Assembly (NCBI RefSeq): GCF_019891545.1
Contig: NZ_JAHDIU010000002.1
Location: forward strand, 124,001-188,000
Length of the DNA stretch: 64,000 bases
Direction of reading: 5' to 3'
DNA from: Flavobacterium coralii
GTDB taxonomy: Bacteria; Bacteroidota; Bacteroidia; Flavobacteriales; Flavobacteriaceae
In this document: positions 8,162 through 16,500 of the stretch, piece after piece
Layout of the letters: the number at the start of each line of letters is the position of its first letter
Numbering within the stretch: the stretch's first letter is position 1
Made by a program: the position numbers and the translations under genes
Notes under the pieces: generated by a model
What the model saw: only the letters and a program-made list of their open reading frames with translations
Databases searched by the model: none
What the model was told of the DNA's origin: nothing

Positions 8162-9444
8162 TAGTTTATTCTTTTAAGTTCGATATTGTATTTTTTTGTA
8201 GTATTAAGACTTGAATTTTCTATTGTGAGCAGTCCTTGTTTTATTTTTGTAAAGTCATTTTTCCATAATTTCAGATAACGAATTCTAGTTTGAGTGCCTA
8301 AGGCGGTTTTAGGATGTGTTGTTAAAGATTTTTCCCTTCGTCGCCTTATATATAAAAACTTGTCAACATTTATAATTTTCAAACTGAAATAGCTTTTTAA
8401 GAGAAATTGTGTATCTAGCCCAAATCTGATGTGATTTGATAACCCACCACATTCTATATAAGAATGTTTTTTTATTGCAGATGTGGGGAATAATAGGCAA
8501 TGATAAGGGGCGTTATTTAACGCACTATTGACGGATAATGGATATCTATATATTTTAATACAATTTTCTATTTCATCTACTCGTAGTTCATGCGATCCAA
8601 CAAAATCGTTTTCTTCAGAATTTATATTATTTATCAGTGTTTTAAATCTGTCTATGCATGAAATATCATCAGAGTCTTGAAATACACAAACATCACTAGG
8701 TGATTCGTTTATCAGCTCACTCCTAATTCCATATGGACCATTTTTGTTTTTGTTGGATATAAAAAATTTGATGTCTTTGTAGTTCTCGGTAAATTCGGTT
8801 ATATGGTTATTTGATTTGTTTAAGTCAAATCCAACTAGAATGTTGGCAAAATCAGGGCTCAGATAAGACAAACAGGTTTTCAAATATTTGTACTTTCCAT
8901 AGTGGGATATTATAATTGAAAATTCTGTTGTTTCTTTTTTATCTTTAACAATAGGTTCAAAATCTAAAAGCGTTTTTACTAAAAATCCGTCAATCGGTTT
9001 AATAGAATTTAGAATTAAATAGGCAATCTCATAACATCGCACGGAAATATCCTGCGAGCTGTTTTTTTTAAAAAATCTTTTTAGAATAGAGATTCGCGTT
9101 AGAAATGACGAACACAGTCCATCAAATCTAATTTCTTTTAGTGGTGCTTTTTTATCGGGAACGAGAAAGATAAATATTTCAAAATTATGCCTTGTGTAGG
9201 TATAAATAAATCGTTGGATCTTATTAAGCTCTTTTTTCAAAAAGCTTCTACACTCTATAATTGCAACATATTCATCATCGTGGTGCGTTTTGATAATATC
9301 AGCAAGATTTTGTGGACTATAGTCCAAAATTAATTTAATCACACCATCGTCACCGCCTGCAATTATTATCAACCAATTATTATTGGGATTATGAATTGCG
9401 GGTAACAGGTCTTTTTTTAAATGTTTTTGGTTATTGTAAAGCAT
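8161..9444 (-). CDS. Glycosyltransferase with C-terminal GT-A (family 2-like) domain
   Basis: The 427-residue product has an N-terminal region of about 180 residues that I do not recognise, then a GT-A domain starting at FSIIISHYGKYKYLKTCL. The nucleotide-sugar and metal site is visible as VCVFQDSDDISCIDRFKTL (DSDD, the DxD motif). A later LFPTSAIKKHSYIECGGL segment fits the acceptor side of GT2 enzymes. No transmembrane segment is evident. It overlaps the ATP-grasp gene by 14 bp and the methyltransferase by one base, placing it inside a tightly packed operon that likely decorates a surface glycan or a small peptide product. Sugar specificity cannot be read from sequence. Confidence 0.75.
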   Translation of the reverse strand: MLYNNQKHLKKDLLPAIHNPNNNWLIIIAGGDDGVIKLILDYSPQNLADIIKTHHDDEYVAIIECRSFLKKELNKIQRFIYTYTRHNFEIFIFLVPDKKAPLKEIRFDGLCSSFLTRISILKRFFKKNSSQDISVRCYEIAYLILNSIKPIDGFLVKTLLDFEPIVKDKKETTEFSIIISHYGKYKYLKTCLSYLSPDFANILVGFDLNKSNNHITEFTENYKDIKFFISNKNKNGPYGIRSELINESPSDVCVFQDSDDISCIDRFKTLINNINSEENDFVGSHELRVDEIENCIKIYRYPLSVNSALNNAPYHCLLFPTSAIKKHSYIECGGLSNHIRFGLDTQFLLKSYFSLKIINVDKFLYIRRRREKSLTTHPKTALGTQTRIRYLKLWKNDFTKIKQGLLTIENSSLNTTKKYNIELKRIN

Positions 9445-10315
9445 TAAAAATGAAATTAAACATTGTTTGATTGTCTGTATATCCCCAGTAAGGAGTCAAA
9501 TTGATATCTATAATATAATAATTGTCATTATCCGACTTTACAACATCAAATGCCGCATAATCAATTTCAGCATCTATGCTCAATTTTTGAATTTGTGTGA
9601 TTATCGAATTAAACCTGAGAAAGTTTTTATCTTGAGTGTAGTCTATATCTAAGTCGTAATAATAATTCAAAACAGGAAGTCCATCAGGTACTTTTCTAAT
9701 TAAATTAGAATCAACCATTTCTGTGACCACTAAGTGATTAAATAATTTATGGACTCTATAGAATAGGTTTTGTTTGTTGTTTATGAATTTCTCAACGACG
9801 AGACTTGAGTCATACCAGACTCCTTTTTCCACATTTTTTCTTGGCATAATCTTATAGTAAATATCAAGAGGATGTGAAGAATCAATTATTTGTAGTTTTT
9901 TTTTCTCTGAGGAAGTCAACTTACTCTCTGAAATTCCGGCGTAATTATAGTCAGTTTTTATTATAAGCAGTTCGTTTAGATCTCCTTCTTCTTTGGCGGA
10001 AACAGTATTAATTTTATTTTTTTTACAGAGTTCTTGGATATTTCTTTTCGTCGTATTAGTAATATTTGCATTTATCGGTACTAGATTTTTATTTAATAAA
10101 GCTTCGATTAACACTTTTCTATCTTCAAAAAAGTAATTTGTATATGTTAAATTAATATGGAATAGAAAATAACCTTGAGAACTATTGATTTGATCTATAA
10201 TTTCGGATGTTTTATGTCCAATTTTTCCCTCAATTATTTTTGACGTGTTAAATATAGATGGAAATAGAAAGCCTTCACCCGACATCCACTGGTATGTATA
10301 AATACTATTTTTCAT
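9431..10315 (-). CDS. ATP-grasp-fold enzyme
   Basis: A 294-residue protein with the layout of ATP-grasp ligases: a first domain to about residue 105, a central ATP-binding section with LLIIKTDYNYAG (glycine-containing loop) and SSLVVEKFI, and a C-terminal metal/ATP motif DYAAFDVVKSDNDNYYIIDIN-type D...DxN followed by TPYWG. Such enzymes form amide or ester bonds using ATP, with acyl phosphate intermediates. The gene is 19 bp after the radical SAM gene and overlaps the following glycosyltransferase. It could act on a peptide, amino sugar or amino acid. It is shorter than and not clearly the same as the GwsG peptide maturases, so I do not call it one. Confidence 0.65.
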   Translation of the reverse strand: MKNSIYTYQWMSGEGFLFPSIFNTSKIIEGKIGHKTSEIIDQINSSQGYFLFHINLTYTNYFFEDRKVLIEALLNKNLVPINANITNTTKRNIQELCKKNKINTVSAKEEGDLNELLIIKTDYNYAGISESKLTSSEKKKLQIIDSSHPLDIYYKIMPRKNVEKGVWYDSSLVVEKFINNKQNLFYRVHKLFNHLVVTEMVDSNLIRKVPDGLPVLNYYYDLDIDYTQDKNFLRFNSIITQIQKLSIDAEIDYAAFDVVKSDNDNYYIIDINLTPYWGYTDNQTMFNFIFNALQ

Positions 10316-10334
10316 AATTTACTCACTTTTCAAT

Positions 10335-11198
10335 TCAGGACTTAAAGCAACGCTCACAGTTAAAACATACAGGGTATTTTTCTAATTGATTATTTAGATG
10401 TGCTTCTATAAAATTAGCATAACGAAGAGAGGAAAAAATTTCGTCAATTCTAGATGTTTTCAGATTGCCAAAGATTATCGAAGAGTTACTGTCAAAGCAA
10501 CAGGGTATAACATCGAGGTTCCATGTGATTTGTAGAATCCTTTTTCGGTAGCCCCAAGTCACTGAACAAACTCCTTCAGATCCTGGCTTATTATAACTTC
10601 GGCCTTCTCCATAATTATGCATTTCTCTAGAAATTGTGGTTACAGGAAGGCTCGTCAAAAGGTGACACCAGTTCGATAATTCCTCATTTGTATAAGGTGC
10701 GTCAATTTCTGTATGTGTAGGGAAATCGCGCACCACTATATGTATTTTTAGATTTTTTTTCTGCTTTAAAAAGCAGAGTTCTTTTAGATTTTTTAATGCT
10801 GCATCAAATTTATCTATACCATGCGTCTGTTTATAAGATATTTTGTTGACACCATAAAAACTAATTTGTATTTCGTCTAAACCTGATTCCACAAGTTCGC
10901 AAATTGAAATATTTGGGTGGATGGAGCCTAATGTTGTGTAAATTCGTGATTTAGAATTTGGTAATGCTGTTTTGAGATGTTTTATTTTTTTAATAAGTAA
11001 TTTATCCAGTAGTGGTTCTCCAAAGCCATGTAAATCTACGAGGCCGGAATGCCCATGAATGGAATCTACGGCTAACTCAAAATCTTCGAGTGACATAAAC
11101 CCCATTTCTCTGTCCATTTTTTCACGAGGACAAAAAAAGCATTTGTAACCGCAATAGTTAGTATTTTCAATACGAACTTCGTCAAAATTCATCATCAT
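10335..11198 (-). CDS. Radical SAM enzyme with SPASM-like C-terminus
   Basis: The 287-residue product opens with NTNYCGYKCFFCPREK, the CxxxCxxC cluster that binds the [4Fe-4S] centre and SAM, followed by DLHGFGEPLLDK (the GGEP-like motif). The C-terminal part has CSVTWGYRKR, IPCCFDSNSSIIFGNL and YPVCFNCERC, which gives the seven or so cysteines expected for a SPASM/twitch auxiliary cluster. Enzymes of this type modify peptides, sugars or cofactors by radical chemistry. It overlaps the GT2 gene by 17 bp and precedes the ATP-grasp gene. No precursor-peptide gene is recognisable nearby, so substrate class stays open between a ribosomal peptide and a sugar. Confidence 0.8.
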   Translation of the reverse strand: MMMNFDEVRIENTNYCGYKCFFCPREKMDREMGFMSLEDFELAVDSIHGHSGLVDLHGFGEPLLDKLLIKKIKHLKTALPNSKSRIYTTLGSIHPNISICELVESGLDEIQISFYGVNKISYKQTHGIDKFDAALKNLKELCFLKQKKNLKIHIVVRDFPTHTEIDAPYTNEELSNWCHLLTSLPVTTISREMHNYGEGRSYNKPGSEGVCSVTWGYRKRILQITWNLDVIPCCFDSNSSIIFGNLKTSRIDEIFSSLRYANFIEAHLNNQLEKYPVCFNCERCFKS

Positions 11199-11880
11199 AT
11201 TTTATTTTCTGCAGATCGTTAACATAAGTTCCTCTTAGTACATTATTGTCGACTCTATTCTTGAAGAGGATGTTGTTTTTATTTCTCATAGCTGAGATAT
11301 TGTCGCCATTATAATTTTTAATTCTTTCTTCATTTGAGTGAGAGATATGGTGCCCAAAAGAAATTCTATATTCTTGCATTTGATTTAATCTTAGCCGATG
11401 GAGAAAATCTTGGTCTTCTTTTCCCCATCCCTCGAATTCACTGCTATATCCCTCAATTTCGATAAATGCATTTCTTGGACAGCTACATATTCCAGGCGCT
11501 GGCCTTTTAGTACCGTCAAAAGTCTCAATTACGTGGTCTAATATAAAAACTGCATTTTTACATCCCTCATTTAGCATTTCTTTTATTTGTAAAAAATAAT
11601 CCGGCTCTATTAATACATCGGCATCGCAGAATGTGATGTATTCACTACTTGATTTGCTGAAACCGATATTATTGGCTAGACTTTTATTGAAATATTTTTG
11701 TGAACGGATTGCAACATATATCTGGTTCAATGAGCAAAGTTTATCCAAATGAAAATTTTGCTGTGGATTAAAGTCAACTACGATTAAATTATTGATATAA
11801 TTTTCGAGAGTGTAAAAATGGGTAAGAACCTTCTCCAATGAAGGTTTGTTCATAACTGGCATTATAACATCGAGCTTCAT
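11182..11880 (-). CDS. Family 2 glycosyltransferase with galactosyltransferase-type C-terminus
   Basis: A 232-residue GT-A protein beginning MKLDVIMPVMNKPSLEKVL. The DxD motif is in YITFCDADVLIEPDYFLQ, and the segment FEGWGKEDQDFLHRL is the conserved (W)GxEDxD(L/F) signature of the Glyco_transf_7C domain, which supplies the catalytic acid pair. It therefore transfers a sugar from a nucleotide-sugar with metal dependence. The start overlaps the 326-residue gene upstream by 4 bp (ATGA type), and its end overlaps the radical SAM gene. Length and domains are complete. Confidence 0.82.
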   Translation of the reverse strand: MKLDVIMPVMNKPSLEKVLTHFYTLENYINNLIVVDFNPQQNFHLDKLCSLNQIYVAIRSQKYFNKSLANNIGFSKSSSEYITFCDADVLIEPDYFLQIKEMLNEGCKNAVFILDHVIETFDGTKRPAPGICSCPRNAFIEIEGYSSEFEGWGKEDQDFLHRLRLNQMQEYRISFGHHISHSNEERIKNYNGDNISAMRNKNNILFKNRVDNNVLRGTYVNDLQKIKYDDEF

Positions 11881-12857
11881 ATATCTAATATGTTTTGATC
11901 CATAATATATTGAGTAGCTCTACCCATGTTGTAAATCGAATCGAAGTCATAATTTACAGATAGATTTGGTTCTTTAATTAATTTTTTAATTCGCTCCCTA
12001 TTCTTAATTATCGGTATTCCAATAGCATCAAATATTTCTTCTCTTATTATAAACTTACTATCAGGTTGGTAACTATAGCTGGGCTTTTTTAAAAGCGCAG
12101 CCAATATTATTGAGGTACTGTAACTTGAAATTAATAATTTGTTTGACAATATGAAGTACTCAATCATTTCTAAATCGTTTGACTCAAACCTTAGATTTGA
12201 AACTGTGCCAACTTCTGAATAGACTTCTTCTTTGGGATGCTTTCTCACCCTGACAGATTCAAAATCGGAATCGGTTATAGCATACATAATATCATTTAAA
12301 AGTATTTGACTTGTATACTCGATCGGCCAAGTCCAATGGATTTGATCATATTCAATTGGTACTGAAAAAAAGCCAATAGTATTGGAGCACTCTCTTGAAA
12401 TTACATTTAGATCATAAAAATTATCCAAAAAAGGTAGACCACCACTTATATAGTTTAGGCTTCCCAATTTGGATACAAATTTTTGAGTAGTTATCTTATC
12501 AGGAAATATTAACAAATCGGGAACCAAATACTTTTGGTCTGTTTTCAATTTTATAGGATCAAAGCCAAGATCTGAAATAAGAACAATTGTTTTTATTTTT
12601 TGTCTGTGACAAAATGAAAGTAATTCTCTTTCGACTTTGCCTGGTGTTCCAATTCCTGTCAGTAACTTGTCTCCTTTTGAAGATTTTTTAAAAAAAGTTT
12701 CGATTGAAGCGGAATTGCGTATTTTTTCTTTATCAAAGTGTGAGGTTGAGGTTGATGAAAAAATTATAATATCACGATCGCAATAATTTAATCTACTTAA
12801 GATTGGTGAAAGATTCATTTTTGAAAGGTAGCCCTCGTAGTAAATCCAAATCTTCAT
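11877..12857 (-). CDS. Putative GT-B-fold glycan enzyme, first gene of the operon
   Basis: The 326-residue product begins MKIWIYYEGYLSKMN. It shows two Rossmann-like halves: LLTGIGTPGKVERELLSF and TIVLISDLGFDP in the first, and SVRVRKHPKEEVY, MIEYFILSNKLLISSYSTS, AALLKKPSYSYQPD in the second. The KHP..E then S.sS pattern is that of polysialyl- or poly-glycosylphosphotransferase-like GT-B enzymes that monitor a phospho-sugar donor. The family assignment is tentative. It is followed by four overlapping or nearly overlapping genes and so heads the operon; the AT-rich 700 bp upstream would hold the promoter. Confidence 0.5.
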   Translation of the reverse strand: MKIWIYYEGYLSKMNLSPILSRLNYCDRDIIIFSSTSTSHFDKEKIRNSASIETFFKKSSKGDKLLTGIGTPGKVERELLSFCHRQKIKTIVLISDLGFDPIKLKTDQKYLVPDLLIFPDKITTQKFVSKLGSLNYISGGLPFLDNFYDLNVISRECSNTIGFFSVPIEYDQIHWTWPIEYTSQILLNDIMYAITDSDFESVRVRKHPKEEVYSEVGTVSNLRFESNDLEMIEYFILSNKLLISSYSTSIILAALLKKPSYSYQPDSKFIIREEIFDAIGIPIIKNRERIKKLIKEPNLSVNYDFDSIYNMGRATQYIMDQNILDI

Positions 12858-13553
12858 TTGCTAAATATCTTGAGTTGTTCGATTATTAAATGCTTATTTT
12901 TAATTTTTTAAGATACTAATATATGTAATTTATAGAAAATTAACATCACATTAAATATATTTTATAAATATTATTTAGTTTCATTTTTAGCTTAATATCT
13001 TCAAAATATTTTTATAAAAAGATGTAATTTAAACATTCAAGACACAATTTGGAATGATGCTGTTACGGGAGGGATTATGCTGACTTTATTAACGGAAAAA
13101 AGACAAAGGGAATTATCATATCTCCCAAGCCATTGAGATAGGAGACAAAGTGAATGGCGTATATAGTTAAAGGCAGTCTAGCACGTTGAAGGTGTATTGT
13201 ATGCTGCCGGTAATCTGCTGGTTTTTATAGAGGGCATTGACCTTCTTCTCACCAAATAAGGTGCAACGCGATGATACTCGAAAAGCAGCACAATATATAG
13301 GGAAATTCGTTTCGAGCCGAAAAGAGCATATCGATTAGGCAAATGAAGACCAGGGGCGCTTGGGCGCATTAGGCCGCCAAGTGGTAGCCATGAATTCGTT
13401 AGATGGGCATAGTAGAAATTCCTTAAATCTCAAATGCGTAAAAATCTTTAAACTTTTTAAGCTTGCTATTTCTTGTGCAATTGTCAGGCTAACAGCTGTA
13501 TTGCTAATATGGCAGCGTATTGCTATCGCTGCAACGATGGTACAATTGATATC
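12858..13553. other. Intergenic region with unassigned degenerate coding traces
   Basis: 12858-13020 is extremely AT-rich and likely contains the promoter of the leftward glycan operon. From about 13050 composition becomes more balanced and short open frames occur on both strands (for example 13178-13369 minus, 13360-13557 plus) without recognisable motifs, which looks like decayed mobile-element sequence. No intact gene, RNA or clear repeat can be supported. Confidence 0.35.
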
Positions 13554-16500
13554 TTAAAACAAAACCCTTTCCTGCAATTCCAATCCAATACTGTTCTGCC
13601 GGGCCACGAGATATAGGATGGTTTCTTTTAATGCATTGAGCGTTGTCGGATTTCCTTTTATGTCCTCCTTATGCTTCTCCCAAAGGAAGCTTGCTGTCTT
13701 TGCAAGAGTATCTTCACATTCGAATTCTCTGCGAACATAACCTTTCGGCGGGCCAACTTTATCGGTGGCAATCCGAAGCCTGAGGTATGTAATTACAACA
13801 TCGATCCCTTCATGTAAAACCAATTTTCCGGCGGTAACTGTCAATAATGTTAGTACTCTGCAAATGACTTCCTGGTCATATTTTTTGGTAGCGGCCCACG
13901 CAATAACTTTTTGGATTGCCTTGTCATAAAAATGTGCATAACTCAGGTTTTTCCACCATGGGATCATTCGGTCTGAGATGCTGAATAGGGTAAATGCAAT
14001 AGTGGATGGCCTTCTGTATTTATCACTATTCCAAGTGGGCTGCACCAAAACAAATTCCGTCATGGCTGTCCACTCCTCAAAAAATTTTTCCCGCTTGGTT
14101 TCCTGCTCGATATTGCCGATGAAATAAGATTCGATTAAATGTTTCACCCATTCCTGGGCCTGGTTGCCATAAGCAAGTAGCGGCTTCCAAAAATCCGGTG
14201 GTGCAAGATTATCATCTGGCTGGATATCCAATAACAGCTCTCCGATTTTTTGGATAACAAAAAAATGAAATTCATCGGGATATTCCCGATCAGGCTCCAC
14301 CTCAGTTACAGGGCCTAACTCAAACACAATCTGGTTAAGCGCCTGCTGCCACAACGCAAGAATGTGTGCCCTATCCGCGCCGGATAATCCCTCGAGTTTT
14401 GGTAACGCTGCAAAAAGATGCTGTAGTATTTTAATATCGATTCCAGGCAGGAACCTATTACCTTCATCGTCATTATCTCCCCATTTTTTTCTGCCTTTTT
14501 TTGCAAGAAATCGCAGCTCTGACCAGTCAATTAAACTTGAGGGTATAGTTGCATTAATAAAGTCGTCAGCAATTTTTTGGAGGTGCTCGTTCAGGACAAA
14601 ATCTTCCGGCTGTGAATGCTCCCCAAAGTAAGTTCTGGTCGACAGTGCATATGCTTTATACCTCGCTGCCGCATATAGCAATATAAGGTTCTGGAGCTGC
14701 ACAAAATCCTTATCGGCCCAGCCAGATTGCTTTGCTAGGACCATTAGCAGGTTTTTGATGGTTGCGTAGGGGCATTTGAGTATCAAAGACGAAATCATTT
14801 TCCGGATTGGTTCACTGGCCCGGTCATTATGCCATTCAAGGCCCAAGATGCGTGCGGCAAAAGAGTGCCAGGAATCGCCCATATCGCCTTGTAGCAAGCC
14901 ATAATCATTCTGCACATAAATTTCAAGTACATCGCCCAGATAGCTGAGTATTGTTGTTTTAGCCTCAGGGTTGGTGTCCAGCCAATTTTCAGAATTGTAG
15001 AATAATACGGCGCTCCCGCCAAGGACAATCCTGTGTTTGCCTCCAAGATACTCATAGGGAGCATCGTCGTCAGAACCGATTTGCTCGGTGATCGTCTGCC
15101 ATATGGCAGCACATTGCTCTGGGCTAACCATTTCTCCTTTGTCTATGATCTGCATGCATTGAAATGGGAAAGTAAGTAAGCTGTTACTTGATTCAAACTG
15201 CTGCCTTACCTCTTGGAATTCAGAGGCAAGTTCCGAAGGTTCAACATAAGCTAAAACAGCCTGTCCATTATGATCACGTGTCTCATAATTGTCCCTGTTG
15301 AAAAAAGAGATTAGCCTTTTGATATAATCGCCAGTCCGTGCATCGTCACCTATTTTAGTAAGTATGGTGTTCCAGTCATCCAATATGCCTGTAAACAAAT
15401 CTTTAATCTCATCATTATGCATGTATAGGGTAATGGCGGCCGATCCAATGGATCGTTTGCGATGCGGCATTTTATGCCACTCATTTGCCAATTCCCATGT
15501 CTCCTTTCCCAGGAAGTTTGAGCCCATCATCTGGTGTTCCTCAATTCCGTGCCCACCGAAATCAAGGCCTTTTTCCCAGAAGTAAAATGGGAGTACACCA
15601 AACATCGGTTGTAACGGGCCTGTAAAAAGCACGGGGTTATATTTTCCCATTGAACTTAAGACTCCCAAAAAGGCACATGTAGTGGCATTGTTTAGTATAT
15701 AAGCAATATATTCATCTATAGGCTGACCATTATCAACAGTGTCTATTAAAAATTTTTCTAATGACTGTAATGCGCTTACAACAGCATGAGGTCCGCTAGT
15801 GCTGTTCCTGAACCAGTAATACATTCTCTCGTCTCCAATAAAATCTTTATCAGTACCACCGACAGGCATCACGAGTTTTGGTATATCCTTGCCTTCGTGC
15901 GTATAGCTGTTCGTCCACTGCGTGGCAGCAAAATTTACCAGCTTAATCACCAATTCTATGCCTGTCCACGGATGGTGCTTAAAGAAATACATGAATGGGC
16001 CCCGTGTATAAAATGGAGGAAACCATCTTCTAGGTCGATTGATGTCCAAATGATAATGCGAGGAATCATATCCGAAAGAAACTTCCCTGGGCGGTTCAAT
16101 AAGCAACGCCAGACAAACTTCCATAGCTTTTTCAGGAAGCTTTTGGATCATTGGCTCAAGGGAGCCCTTATCCAGGCAAACCTCTTCAAAAGCATCGTCT
16201 ACATTTTCATAAGGGCCGTCAGGCCACTGCTTGGCATCCCTGATCTTGGCTCCCGCAAATAAAGATTTTGGCCTGAGCTCAAAACCTTTATCCGTATCTG
16301 ACTTGGGTCTCTCGACTTTGATTCTTTTGCACAGCTTTAGCGCAAGTTCAGCCACTTCATCAGGGCGTTCGTGTACTGCTGCAAGAAATGCGGAATAAAT
16401 TTCTTCATCTGCGTCCCCACTTACAAAACCACGGTTCAGCTTGAAATCAAACATCCATTTGGCATTAGCTAAAGCAATCTCCGCGGCTTCATCGCGGTAA

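Noticed and set aside
9431-11198. Canonical grasp-with-spasm peptide maturation pair
   Set aside because: The two enzyme types are adjacent, but the radical SAM protein is a full CxxxCxxC enzyme in a glycan operon, the ATP-grasp protein does not clearly resemble GwsG and no precursor gene is seen.
13178-13557. Two short open frames on opposite strands between the glycan operon and the STAND gene
   Set aside because: No motif, no initiation context and unusual composition (Arg/Ser/Leu-rich), as expected for shadow frames in decayed DNA.
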